A stretch of 64,000 nucleotides of DNA from Acanthococcus lagerstroemiae (Eukaryota; Arthropoda; Insecta; Hemiptera; Eriococcidae), in assembly GCA_031841125.1 (NCBI GenBank), contig CM063113.1, forward strand, positions 23,953,312 to 24,017,311. The letters are read 5' to 3'. A model generated the notes under the pieces. It saw only the letters and a list, made by a program, of their open reading frames with translations. It had not been told where the DNA came from and made no database searches. Of this stretch, positions 1-12,102 are shown piece after piece. The stretch's first letter is position 1. Each line of letters starts with the position of its first letter. Made by a program: the position numbers and the translations under genes.

Positions 1-819
1 ATTTTTGATTAATATGTTGGAATCGTATGTTGGATTTTCCCTCTCAACACAAAAAATGATTATTTTCGGCAATTTGACAAGGCGATATGAAGGTCCGAAA
101 AAAAAATTGGTCCAAGTTTGATACCTTATCTTACAGTGTATTTACATTGATTTATTAAGGTCCAGAATTTTCGGAATCCATTAAATAGTGAAAAAAAGTT
201 TTGAAGGTGAAATACCTCATTTTAGTCGCTGAGTATTCAAATGTGATATTTCTCGTGCTCAAAATTTCCAAGTATCTGTTTGGGAATTACGTAATCACTC
301 CTGCAGATTAACATTTATGATGAGTCAAGTGATTCTATCCTCAGCAAAGTATCATTTTTATGCCCTTTTTGACCGCCTAGAATAGCCGTTCGGCTGTTTC
401 TACAATTGGAGTCGTCATTCGATTGATTATGACGGTGTGGGAAGACGAATTCCTATACGTAATTTGTTGACGAATTAACAATTCGGCGGAAGTATTTAGT
501 CCATGGTGCACGTACGTGAGCAGACCCGGTCATTCCAGTCAGCGGCGGAGCGGTGATCGATGAACCCACCAGATCCTGGAACAGCATTTACGAATTTACG
601 AATACTCGTTTCCAAAATATCGTTTTTTGTGTGGACTGCGGACTGCGATACTCCAGATGAAATGTTTCCCACTGTTATTTCCCTTATCGTTTGTTAAAGT
701 ACGCGATAGAAACCGAAACCTACAGCAAATTGATCCCTGCTATTTCGTAATTTACGAACCTTCGTTCGGCGTGTATCTCACTTTTCTTTTGTTTCCGTCT
801 GGTTCGAGTGGTTGTACTC
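1..819. other. anonymous AT-rich sequence
   Basis: I see no domain, splice-bounded exon or repeat end here. CpG density rises after about position 480. A 99-codon open frame covering 627-926 has no recognisable domain, and its only striking part is the minisatellite that follows. Confidence 0.4.
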
Positions 820-876
820 GATCGGGTGGTTTTACTAGATCGGGTGGTTTTACTCGATCGGGTGGTTTTACTCGAA
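820..876. repeat. 18-bp minisatellite, about 3 units
   Basis: The unit GATCGGGTGGTTTTACTC occurs three times in tandem at 820, 838 and 856, with one substitution in the first unit. A related half unit lies just upstream. Because 18 is a multiple of 3, open frames through it read as repeated SGGFTR (+) or SSKTTR (-). That explains the open frames and is not evidence of a gene. Confidence 0.85.
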
Positions 877-1610
877 GGAATTGCAACCCCAGCCGCGAAT
901 TTCCGTTTCCGATTCACCCACGATGACTCCACGTAATCGTGCGCAAAGTTTACGTCCGCGTGTCCAAACGAGATAGCTGAGACAGTTTATGGTAAGGCCT
1001 AGACTCTATTGCTGATTCTTTTTATGATTTTCTGCTAGACGTGGATACATGAGTCAATGTGGAAATTGTTCTCCGCCGTCAAAGAAATAAATAAAATTGA
1101 AACGTGTCAAAAGTGTGCAAGTCTGACCAGGTCTGTAAAGGCTCCAGAACACTGGTGTGGTCGTTGTGCCTGGACGAAACTGACCTCGCGCGGTCTTGAG
1201 ACCACGTAGTAGATGGCGGTAGTGTGCGGGGACCTTAGAAAGCCAACTGGAGTCTCAAAAAGTCTGAAGGAATCCTAAGCAAATATGATAGAGTCTTGGA
1301 AGTTCCAAGAGAACCTCGAGGAATCGTATAACGAGCTTCAAACAAGTTTAAGAGTCCGGTGGTGCCAAATTTGGTACATTTGTACCAGATCTAATACATT
1401 TCAACTTTTCTGGTTCCATGTCTGGTGATTTTAGCAATAAATTCTGGTACATGTTGCCACATTTTCATTATTCTTAGGAGGATTTGGTGTATTTTCTGGG
1501 TACATTTTGTCATTTTCTCATACGTGTTGGTACATTTTGGTATGTTTAGCAAATTTGGTACATTTTAAAGATTTTGACCAGGAAAATTTTTGTTACATTG
1601 TAGTCTAATT
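877..1610. other. non-coding, degenerate TTTGGTACATTT-rich tract
   Basis: From about 1370 to 1570 the words 'TGGTACATTT' and 'GGTACATTTTG' recur many times with substitutions, like a decayed tandem array. The stretch around 1260-1350 repeats 'agtctcaaa/aagtctgaa'-like words. No gene is visible. Confidence 0.4.
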
Positions 1611-2050
1611 TCAGTCAGTAGGGAACCCCATGGTGGCCCTCGCAGGACGCGCGCACCGAAAGAGGCACGACGAAATGAGGGCTCGGGCCGGCTTCAAAGC
1701 TTCCCTCCGGCCACTGATGCGATACTCGAAAGGGTAGTTTCCGGGGCCGGCTTCAGGGACGTACCTTTTGACCTGTTGCATTTTTCCAACTGACTCAACT
1801 CAAAATTCCCAAGTATCAATGCAAAAGAAGAAAAACCTTTTGACTACTCAATTTCCAGGTATTAAAGCAAAACAACTTTTAACTTGTTGGATTTTTCTAA
1901 CTCGCCTGACTGAATGGTAAATTTTCTGAACTGCTGAGTGAAAAATTCCTACAGAAAGGGTAGTATGTTGCCCCTGCCCCTCTATCGGTACGTCCCTGGG
2001 TGTCTTAGGGGCCACGTTAGTATGCGTGCATATCGCCATACGTCCTACCA
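1611..2050 (+). repeat. Family B interspersed repeat, copy 1 (split by a nested MITE)
   Basis: This is one of six copies in the window. The diagnostic core reads GCGATACTCGAAAGGGTAG followed by TTTCCGGGGCC. The distal part has a GCATGCGTGCAT..CGCCATACG block. The copy is interrupted at 1754-1998 by an inverted-repeat element, and the distal part resumes at 1999 (GGTGTCTTAGGGGCC). No A/B box pair or poly-A tail is clear, so the class is unresolved; it could be a SINE. Confidence 0.7.
1754..1998. mobile_element. hAT-like MITE, CAGGGACGTACC family, copy 1
   Basis: Perfect 12-bp terminal inverted repeats, CAGGGACGTACC and GGTACGTCCCTG, bound 245 bp nested in Family B copy 1. In reverse complement the interior matches the element at 37592-38219, including TTTTTCACTCAGCAGTT and AAAATCCAACAAG words. 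This copy holds about two of the internal 'AACTCAAAATTCCCAAGTAT'-type units; the other copy holds more. No clear target duplication survives here. It is non-coding. Confidence 0.8.
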
Positions 2051-2274
2051 CACCATCACCCATGTTATATAGAATATAGTACAATCTTGGAAAATTTTTT
2101 GCTGGCACATTTTTTTCAACTCATGTGGCAACACAGAGTTGATGTCCTGTGAACCAAGGGTCGACTGATTTGGGTGATTTGAATATCTGAAAGACAAGAC
2201 TTCTACATTACGTCCGTATTTTTGAATTCTGAGACAAAAGAGAATTTATAATAAACGGCAGTGATTCTGATGAA

Positions 2275-2490
2275 CAGTGGCGGATTCAGGATTACACTTT
2301 TGGGGGGGTCTAAATGTTGGAGAAAAAAAGAGCAAACAAAATTTTTTTTAATTTCATTTTATACAGTGGCGGATCCAGGATTACACTTTTGGGGGTGGGG
2401 TAAATGCTGGAGAAAAAAAGACTAAAATAAGTAGAAAATCGAGTAAAAAAATTTGGGGCCCTTTAGCCCTCCTCCCTGGATCCGCCACTG
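2275..2490. mobile_element. hAT MITE with 8-bp TSD, internally duplicated left end
   Basis: The ends CAGTGGCGGATTCAGG and CCTGGATCCGCCACTG are inverted repeats. They are flanked by a perfect 8-bp target duplication, CTGATGAA (2267-2274 and 2491-2498), which is diagnostic for hAT-type insertion. A second left end, CAGTGGCGGATCCAGG, begins inside at about 2383, so the left about 100 bp is present twice. This suggests a nested or duplicated element. It is non-coding. Confidence 0.88.
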
Positions 2491-2498
2491 CTGATGAA

Positions 2499-5252
2499 TA
2501 TGACAGTTGTAGTTTGTACAGGTGCTGAACCAGTTTGGCGTTACATTTTTTACTCACGGATGTTATGTTCCAGTTCGTCTAAATATGTACTCAAAATCTG
2601 TATCTTAAGGAAGCCTGACGAAGTTTAAATCAGGTCTAATAGGGTTAAACAAGTTTGAAAGACCTTAACATGGATGGAGGGTATTTCCAGCAGCGGACAG
2701 GGTTGTAGAATGTAGAGAGAAAAGGAGTAAAAATGTTGACATGGTGGAGGAGTCGGGTTGAACCGTTTGAATTCCTCTAAAGTCACCAATCTGTCCGCAT
2801 CTCTGAAGTATGAATGCGTTACTTGCCTGATAGAACTCGTTTATCTTCTTGTGTGAATGAATACTCGCTTCATTATGATTTCTGAGAAATTTCAAAGTAC
2901 ACTTGCTGTACCTTATCAATAATATTGTAGCCAGGACTGTTCAAAATTTGAATACTTTTGAGGAACTTCGCTGCCACCGAAACTTGAAAATTAAAGTACT
3001 TATGTAGAAATCTATAAGGAGGGAACGCGCCCCTCGGTAGAACAGGCGAATCACAGATTGAACTTTTATGTTGACTTTTTAATAGGTACTTTCAGAGATC
3101 CTTTTCATTTCACAGAGACTGTATTTATATATTTTTTTTTAAATCAAAGTGATAATTTCCCAAAGGATGACGATACTATCATTAATTAATTTTAACTAGC
3201 TTACTTCTGTGAACTTTTTGTACCTTCTGCTCTTTCACTCTCTCTTTCTCTCTCTCAACTTCGAACGGAATTATAATTTTTGTATTCAAGCAGTGCCTTT
3301 TAAATTATGCCAGTCACCGAGCTGCCCTACTTTTATTTTTTTGGGCTTTTTCCATTATTGAAAACGTATAAAAATAAATAAGTATGGAGTGAAATTCAAT
3401 AATCGATTCAACTTAATTTAGACAATTTGATAACAAAACGCAGTCAGTAATTGAATACAACGTAAGACTTTCTCCAGCCCCTTCCATCGATCTCGGCATT
3501 TGTTCGTCCCCGTCGTTCAAATTTGGAACTTGAAAGGCTTCTGGAAGAATGGCGATAGATAATTTAGATTTTGAGAAAATCAAATTTTACCTTCTTTAAA
3601 ACCCACGCATTTCTTTTGAGCTGTGTTTCTTCCGAAAAACGAGTATATTAGAGCGGACGTGTGACTGGTAGGTAGCTGTACGTTGAAAGTGCTTCTTTCG
3701 GGATGTAAATAAGGTCTTGAGTGACGGCATTCGATATTTAAGATATTATTTTTTTTCCCTTTCTTCATTCTCAACTCATAGTCCTTTCATCTGCCCGTGA
3801 TCTTCGTGATACGCTTGCTCGGATTGAATTTTTTAATAAAAATAAGACGAAAATAAAATGAACGAAGTATTGTGGAGGGAAGCCATTCATTGGGCTGGCT
3901 TTTTTTCAAATCTTGGACAAAAAAAAATTTAAAAAAAAAATGAAAAATGGATTGGAAAGTAATGAAAGCATAACGATGCTGAATTCAGTGGAGGAATATT
4001 TTGAGTTTGGACCATTTGCGGTGCGTACATGAAAATAACCGACGATGTCCATTTCCATTCAGTCCTTAGAATTATCGAATTCGCAAAAAGCATGGAAATC
4101 GAGAAAATTCGTAAGTGATATTTATAGATGATCAGATGGTGGCAATAAATATTCTTCCTCTCCTACCAAAGTAGGGAGATACTTTTACTATCAATTAATA
4201 AGGAACAGCTGAATTATAATTCTTCATGTATTTGTAATTGAACACATGAGTTGTCTTCTCTTATCGAAAAAATGTGTAAATATAGAAAAAAATATTTGAT
4301 AGAAACTCGATGAATTTTTTTATTACGTTCTTTTATACTCAGTGAGAAAAAACAGTTTTTCTTTTTATAAACCAACAAAACAAACTTTTTTTTGTTGTTG
4401 TTTAAAACAGTTTTTTTTTGTTTAAAACATTGAAAATGTCTATTCGAAATAAGAGTGTTCAAAACACGTTTTAAACTTGTTTAATACATATTTGAAACGT
4501 ACGTAAACCAAAGGAAAAATAACTGGAAATAGGCAACGCAGTAAACTCTGTATCAACCATGTGATCAGTTCTCACTTTATAAATCAAGCTTGCAAGAAAA
4601 TGGCGGTGCATTATATCCGTGAGCAAAGTCATGTTTGGGGGGAAACCATGTTTTTTTGGGAAAAAATACGGGACAGAAAACTTTTTTTTTGTTGAAAAAA
4701 CGCATGTTTAAAAAGACTTGTATAGAAAATCTCTAATGAAAAAATTAAAAATATAAATATATAGTACTTCAGCCTATATAAGTATACAAGTTCCTTAAGT
4801 CTACATATGACTTTAGTTGCCACTGCTACTTATAACATACTGAGTGGAAGTGCCAATATTACGGATTCATAAACAGAGTTTGAAAGTTGAAAGTTTTTAG
4901 CTGAAAGCTGGAGAATTTTGATGGTAAAAAGCCAAAAGTCAAAAGTTGAAAGTATTTGTTGATGAAAAGCGAAAAGTTAAAACTTGAAAGCTTTATTTAT
5001 TTAGCTTTAACTTTCATTTTTTGCCCTTTCCCTTTTTTCTCTGGCCTGTCCTAATAGACCTGTGCGCCACGCCGCCACGCCACTACTCCGCCGGCATTTT
5101 CTCACTTCATTCCAACGCCGCCAAAAAATGACCGGTGTAACAGCGCGCTGCCGCGCCATGCCGCTGGTAAGTTAACGCGGCACTAATCGGCGTTCATGCG
5201 TTTATGACTTATTTAGATTTAGACAGCAAATCAGAAGTTCTTATCTTTTATG
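2499..5252. other. anonymous AT-rich region
   Basis: No domain or convincing exon is visible. There is a CT-rich microsatellite-like run at 3234-3257 and several A/T homopolymers. At about 4870-5000 there is a degenerate series of 'AAAAGTTGAAAG'-like words. All open frames are short and unrecognised. Confidence 0.4.
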
Positions 5253-5580
5253 GGAATCGCGTAAGGATGTTCACTAGCAACATTGCACACTCTCGTTGGT
5301 CTTGTCGCAATGGCGTTATCTTTGTCACATACTATAGGAATCGCGTAGGATGTTCACTAGCAACATTGCACACTCTTGTTGGTCTTGTTGCAATGGCGTT
5401 ATCTTTGTCACATACTATAGGAATCGTGTAGGATGTTCACTAGCAACATTGCACACTCTTGTTGGTCTTGTCGCAATGGCATTATCTTTGTCACATACTA
5501 TGGGAATCGCATAGATTGTTCACTAGCAACATTGCACACTCTCGTTGGTCTTGTTGCAGTGGCGTTTGCAACAAAGACCG
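5253..5580. repeat. 83/84-bp tandem array, 4 units
   Basis: Units start with GGAATCGCGTAGGATG at 5253, 5337, 5420 and 5503, giving periods of 84, 83 and 83 bp. Each contains TTCACTAGCAACATTGCACAC and GTTGGTCTTGT. Units differ by a few substitutions, and the fourth diverges in its last part (GGCGTTTGCAACAAAG). No coding function is evident. Confidence 0.92.
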
Positions 5581-7151
5581 CAAAGAGTGAAGCAGAGACT
5601 TCGTTAATTTAAATGGCAGGGTGTTCACAAGCAAAAATGAACGTTCTGGAAGCGCATGCGCATGCTGCTATGTGGTGAGTGGATGGATACAACTTCATTC
5701 TTCATTGACACCCATTATTTATACATACTGATACTGACCATACGTTTTTGATACATACTGATTTGTGTGTGGGGAGGGGTGTGTGGACCCGCCAGTTGAA
5801 CACCTGGGAAGGAGCACCACTTTTTCTCAACATTTGGAAGGGGGGCGGCAAAAATGAATTCAAACAGGGCGGCAGCATGCCTTAATCCGGCTCTGAACCG
5901 CGCTCGTCGACGCCGAATTGACTACGCGGTACGCTTCGCATAGTCGGATAGGCATCCACGGGCACGGTTGGATCCAAAATGGCGTATGCCTTCACTTCCC
6001 CTTCTGTTCTCTAGTTCCATTTATCAACATCAAACTTCGGTTGAAAACTATTGACAGTTTTACCGTAGCTAGTTCCGATTACAGCTTACACACCGAGCAC
6101 TCCCAGTGTCCCAGTAGACTGCTGTACCTATTTACCAGAGAACAAAGCTCAAAATGAATGAATCGCATGCAAACATTTTCACCACTGTTGGTGAGCCTAT
6201 GTAGTTCGCGCACCGTTTCCCAACCTCCTCCACGTCGAATTATCGTATTTGAACTCCGAAGAACTCTCCTACCCAACTTCAGCCGCCGTATCTGTCTGTG
6301 CAAATAATTGGATTTTGTCGAGTGCTCGAGCAGTATAGGTACTCATTAGATACAGTATACAGCTAACACGCACGTCGCGCCGTTTGACGAACGAGTCGGT
6401 ATACAAAATTGCGAGCCCCACTCGCCGAAAAAATTGATAATAAACAATACGAACGAAATTGACGACTTTATAGGAGAACTCGCCGACGATGGTACTCGAA
6501 AATCCTCTACGCAGCGAGGAGATAAAACACGTGTTGTATGTATAGTGACACAAAATGGGCGCGAAGCTCGCTCGTATCGGGGCTTCGAGAGTTTTCCAAA
6601 ATTTTCCACTCCAGAAAGCTGGCAGTCAATCATTCGACAACTGAGGTAGACGATTTTTTTACACCTTTATTATATCCGGTGTTTTCTTTCCGCCTGAGCT
6701 CGTTGTATATTTTGGATCAAATTAAGAAGAACCCCGGCTCAATGTGCCCGTCGTCGATTTTCGTCCAATTTATTAGGAATTTCGACCGTGGGTGAGGCCG
6801 CGAACGCGCCGCGGTATTGGGTCCAGCACTCATATCGTGTCGAATATTTTCCACTGGGAAACGATCGAACGCCGTTAACTCAGAGGTAATCATGTCGCTC
6901 ATTCGACGGGTTTTTGAAATATTGCATTATCGATGAACCTACACACTAACTGAATGAACCCGACACGAAAGTAGCCGACTAATTTATTAATCAGTATTCA
7001 AACCAAGCCACTCCTGAAGTAGTATCTTTATAAATATGGCTAATGCTGTATTTTCGTATTCGCTTCGTGAAACTCACTTCACGAGTCCCCATATTTTAAT
7101 ATACGATTAGAAGTTTACACTTTCAAATTTCGGTTTAGAAAAGCCATTTTA
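5581..7151. other. anonymous region, CpG-rich from about 5880
   Basis: Many overlapping short open frames exist on both strands at 5900-6900, as expected of CpG-rich, stop-poor DNA. I recognise no protein family and no paired splice signals. It could hold regulatory DNA, but nothing specific supports that. Confidence 0.35.
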
Positions 7152-7382
7152 CAGTGGCGGATTTATGAGGGGGGTCCTCCAATTCAAAAAAAGGGAACCT
7201 AAAGGAAAGGGGAAAAAGAAGAAAATAAGAAAGAGAAAATGAAATTTTTTGTAATGCTAAACTTCTCTCTTCACTTTTATTACATTAAGGAAGCCTGCGA
7301 AACGTTTCATAGAGGGCAAAAAATGTTGCGCATTTTTTCCCCAAGTCCCTCCCCCCAAACTTATTCCCTAAATCCGCGCCTG
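7152..7382. mobile_element. hAT-like MITE, CAGTGGCGGATT family (old copy)
   Basis: The left end CAGTGGCGGATTTATGAGG and right end CCTAAATCCGCGCCTG are inverted relatives of the 2275-2490 ends. The flanks share CATTTT offset by one base, so the target duplication is imperfect. The interior is purine-rich and non-coding. Confidence 0.6.
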
Positions 7383-9100
7383 CATTTTGTGCTAATGTAT
7401 CCCTAATTCGCATTGGGTAGATGTCACGCGTAAACAGAATTGCCCCAGCAAGAGGAAACCGCATCAGTTCAGAAATGGATTCGAAGAAGCAGCTGCATTA
7501 GAACACCAGAACCCCGAGGAACCTGAACCGCTATTTTTATCCTCACCGTTGTCGAGCGAAAGTGTGGCGGATGACAGTCGTTGCTGGTCAGCGACGAAGA
7601 TCGAGGCTGCACGGCGAATGAAAATCTGAAAATGGCGGCTTTGTATACTCGGGTATCTAGGGCTCTAACTGTTGTAGGCCGAATATTATTTGTTCATATA
7701 GGTATTTGAGGGTCAGTTCCTGTCTTGTGTTTGGTTTTTGTAGAAAGTTTCTGCCCTTAGACACTCTTCCTTAAAATTTCTGGAACGCCATGTTTCGGTA
7801 TAAGTTTAACCTCTCGAGGACACTGTTCTTACAGTTTTAGAACATATGGCATCGCATTATCACAAATGGTTATTTATCGAGTCGAGGTAGCTGCACTGGA
7901 AATAGAGATTAAAATCGATAATGATTAGCCACTCAAACAGCGTTGTTCGACAGCTCGACATAACTCACGTAATTGGTATCGTCAATCGTTACTCGGTCAG
8001 AATCTCGCATTATCTGCGTCATAAATCGATAGACTCGTCATTTGGCCGCTGGAACTGGTTTCCAGCGTGATTCCGAAGTACACATCGATTACAGTCGAGT
8101 TGAATTATGGAAGTTCTGTGTAGTACTCCTGCACTTATTTATGTGTAATCAAAGCGCGTGAATAGGTAAAATACTTAGTTTCGTTGTCAGTAATGCGCAA
8201 GAACGTACCCGTGGTGGGGGTCTCCTCCCAAACGTTGATCCGGAATCGGACAGTTCTGTAAAATGGATCCTCAATTCTCAAAAAAGGATTTTCAATTGGT
8301 AAAATTTACGTTTATATCACAATCTGCCAGTTCTCTCTGTGTCGGCTACATGTCTGAGAGGGTTAACCCTTAAAGACCTGAGAAAGAACCAATGAGCAGA
8401 GAAACATAAATTTTCACAATTTGTTAACTGTGCAAGAATACAAGCATGCTGCCATGTAGATTGCATACTCAGCCCCTAAATTCATTTCAGAATTTGAAGA
8501 TTTTCAAAAACTGGGAAGAGCGATTTCCGAAGTGAGAATTCAAGCTGACAGGATATAACCAATAGTTTTATATTTGAAGTAGACACTGGAAGCTAAAAAG
8601 CGATATGTGAATGCATTATTACAGGAACAATGCTGGTTATTGAATAAAAGGTGTAAAAACATGAACCGAAAAAATGTCTGCGCCCCAGCATACTACAGCA
8701 ACTTATGAACAGAAATTGAGCCAACACTTCACTTTTTGATTACTTCTCATCGAAAGCTAATGAAAAAATGAATTCTCTCATTTAGAAAAAGCAGGTAAAT
8801 TGTTACACCACACACTGCATACTGTCATGTCCAGTAACGAATTTCGGGAAACTCGACAGATCCAAATGTTTCACGGAGAAAATCCAAAATCTATTCAATC
8901 AAATTCTATCACAATTTGGGGAAAAGTTTTTATTTTCACTTAAAAAATATTTTGATTGAAAAATCGGCAAATTTCTAAATTAAAAAAAAATGTTGTCGGC
9001 GAATTTCTAGTTTTCAAAAAAATATTTGTCGGCTAATTTTCCTTCTCCGCACCCCCTCCCCTAAACTGAAAGTCAAGTTTCATCTCTGACAGTATGGCTT
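7383..9100. other. anonymous region
   Basis: No gene, RNA or element end could be supported. Confidence 0.35.
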
Positions 9101-9310
9101 TACATTTGACTGACTTTCCACGTCAAGTCGACGGCGAAATGAGGTAGAAATTGGGTATCACGGATGACTTTAAATTTGATTGTATTTCGACTTGAATTCG
9201 ATGGCGAAATAGAGTCGAAATGAGTAGCATCGAATAGTCTGAAATTCGACTGCACTACGACTCACAGTCGACGTCAATTAGTAGTCGATTTAGTTTGAAA
9301 ATCGACTCAA
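9101..9310. repeat. 70-bp diverged tandem repeat, 3 units
   Basis: Unit starts TACATTTGAC, TAAATTTGAT and GAAATTCGAC lie at 9101, 9171 and 9241, exactly 70 bp apart. Units share GACGGCGAAAT/GATGGCGAAAT blocks and many TCGACT words but are clearly diverged, so the array is old. It is non-coding. Confidence 0.75.
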
Positions 9311-11867
9311 TTTTGACGAACTTTTTTGAAGACCTCGATTCGATGTTGCATTTTAGTCGACTTCAGGAATCGACTGAAAATCAACGGTCAACGTGGTTGA
9401 ACAGGGGGTATCATCATTCTCCTGCCTGATGATACATCAGTCAACATTTTCACCTTGCGGCGCAGCCATATGTAAAGGAGTATTTTTTAACCATTATTTT
9501 TTATAATCTCGCGAGGGACCAAGGCCCCACCCGGCGACCAGTCCGGAACTTTCTCCGGTGGCACGTTGTATTCGTCGAAAAACATAAAAATAAAGATCAG
9601 GGTGTCTCCCCTCCACTACCTTACATACTTTCGAGTAGGTTTAGCGCAGGGCAGGGAGAGGAACTCACATTTTTAAAATTACATCATGCATGCGAATTAT
9701 ACATACAAATGAAAAAATTTACAATCTTGCTAAACTATCACTATACTTTCTGTCATCTGTCGACCAGTCAATCAGTGTCTCAGTCTGTTTGAGATTGTCT
9801 ATTGTCTCCTTCAATTTTACAACATGTCCCTATCGGCTTCCATCTTCCCTCCCCGTCCGCCACTTCGACAACACACCCAAGACGGGAGGGTCGCTCCAAG
9901 TAGAGGGGGGCCGTCTTCATGGTCAGACGGTTACCACAAGACTTCTGCCTCAAGTTATGTATCGCTTCTTCAAGGTGGGTCGAGTATTGGTTCCAGGATC
10001 CCTTATCAGTGACGCTCCTCGGGACAGGAAGGAACGCTCACCGGTGCCGAGGTGCCACTGGGCTTCACCTTTCTCCTTCAACCTTTTTCGCCCGCTACTA
10101 TCATTATCTCTCTGCTGCTGCAGCTGCGGTGGGTACGCCGTTGCTCGATGGATGTAAAGGAGTATTGCCGGGTGCCAGGCGTGCCCGAGATGGAAACATC
10201 CTCCACAGGGTGTTGTACCTTCACGATTATCAAATTTCCTAACCCCCAGGGTTTTCAGCCATTTTCAGATTTTGGTCAGCAGCCAAAATAAACCCTTTTT
10301 TCGATGTTTAGTTCCAAGAAACAATTTCCCTGAAATAGTTTTTGAACTAGCATCCATTCGCTTTCAAATCGAGTCTTCCCTCGCAATAAGCTTGGCGTTC
10401 AGTTTACGTACGTCTTAGTCCGTTACATTTTTTTATCTGTCTTCATGATGAGACTTATGCAACCGTGACTTCGTTATAATCGTCTACTCTTCTCTTCTTT
10501 TTTTTTAAACACTGTAGCAGCCCATTAACGAGGATGTAACCGACTATTTTCGATATCGTATTTCCAACGCATTCGGTCGAACGGCGAACCCCCTACGAAG
10601 CGCGTTATTTATGGAGCTGTCGTTCAAAACTATTCGGTAGTTGACACCAGGTGGTCATCCTACATCTAGCTAGATACCAAGGTGGTTGTAAATATCAGGG
10701 TGTTATTCGATGTTATAGACAGTTTGAACCGCGTATTATTACGCCGGCTGCTGCGGCTGTCGGTGGAGCCGCAAAAGCGAAATTCCTGGTCGCATCCGAC
10801 TTGGGTGAAAGGCGAATGACGAAAATTTATGTCGGAAGATGCGGATCGCAAGCGTTGCCGGAGTTTCGGAGTCTCGAAAGCGATTTAAAGAGAGACCGAG
10901 AGAGAGAAAAAAAATGCAAATTAATATCAAATTACCCGTGTGCGTTCCCGGGTGGCGAGGTAGAGGCGCCATGGCTTCCAGCATTCTCCATTCGACCTTG
11001 AAAATTGGAGAAATGTACGTATCTAAATGGCTAATTAAACCGTACGAGTTGTAATTGGATTTTAATTTTTAACGTTGCTCGCCTGTGCAACCTCTCTCTC
11101 GTTCTGCTCGGTCAAATATTGGAGCTGCGGCTGAGGTCCACACCGACCCGAGAACTCCATCGCTAGTTCGGGGAGTCGTTAAAAAAGCGTGTACCATCGG
11201 AGTACATTATATTTATGTATGCTTACTACTTACACGCGAGTTGAAATGCGCTGCCAGCGAAGAGATTAACTTCGTATGCAATATCTTTTCGCATCTTCTG
11301 AGAACAGTTTATCCATTTTAACGCGAACCATGTGTCCGACCGCTTCTCGAATTTGCATTTCGGGAATAGCTTTTTCGCAAACGGGCGTTGTTAGTGGCCA
11401 GAATTTAGAACGGTCGCCCGGTCAGTTCGAAGAATCATTTTTAGCAGTTATTTCGGTACAGACGAATCGTATTTTGATTTCCGAGAAGACTGTGACCGAT
11501 TTCGAAAAGTGGAGTAGACTGTTGAGACCAACACATACGTTTTCGTTAATGAAAGGGGTTGTTACTGTGGTTATGGGACAAGGCCCCTCCAGATATCGCA
11601 ATACCACTGAAATTTACCAATTAAGTATTTGCTAATAAACATGAAATAAGAACAACACGCATTTGAGACCGTTTCGGAGAATGTCATGTTCTGGATCAGA
11701 TAGGGTATACTTCAGGATCAGGCTCACATACCGGGCTTCGAGTCATCAGGATAGGATTGGACCACCGTGGAGGGTGGAGAACGCATCGCACCACTCCATC
11801 GATCAGAGATCCCTGAAGGATAATCGTCAAGAATTGTACACATTTTTAGAGACAGATTTAGGAACGT
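9311..11867. other. anonymous region with CpG-rich, stop-poor patches
   Basis: Open frames of 100-155 codons occur at 9690-10240 and 10650-11635 on the + strand, and several overlap in other frames. None has a recognisable domain or good paired splice sites. They look like by-products of base composition. A 14-bp direct repeat flanks 9485-10152 (see findings). Confidence 0.35.
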
Positions 11868-11877
11868 CCTGCTATAT

Positions 11878-12102
11878 CTTGGGGTCTGGTTGGCCTAGTG
11901 GATAGCGCGCTAGTCTCGGAATCCGGAGGTCCCGGGTTCGAGCCCATGTAGCAACTCGCTCCATATCGACTTAGGCTGGTTTTTCGGCAGGAAGTGAAGA
12001 AGGCTAAAACAGCCCTAACAGCCTCTCCGACGTCTGTGAGGTAATTCTCGAACGGGCGGATTCTGGGGCTCGGGTTGAGAGCAAAATTAGAAAAAAAGAG
12101 AC
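11878..12102 (+). mobile_element. tRNA-derived SINE (SINE A), copy 1
   Basis: A tRNA-like head carries an A box (TGGCCTAGTGG at about 11891) and a B box (GGGTTCGAGCC at about 11935), the internal RNA polymerase III promoter. The body has 'GGCTAAAACAGCCCTAACAGCCTC' style sequence. The tail ends GAGCAAAATTAGAAAAAAAGAGA. The element is flanked by near-identical target repeats CCTGCTATAT (11868-11877) and CCTGTTATAT (12103-12112), as expected of LINE-mediated retroposition. The D-arm resembles tRNA-Arg-like sequences, but the parent tRNA is uncertain. Confidence 0.88.

Noticed and set aside
5253..5580. CRISPR array
   Set aside because: Units are direct tandem repeats of the whole 83 bp with no unique spacers, in eukaryotic sequence.
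11881..11950. Functional tRNA gene
   Set aside because: A and B boxes are present, but the head is fused to a SINE body and tail with target duplications, and a closed acceptor stem is not evident.
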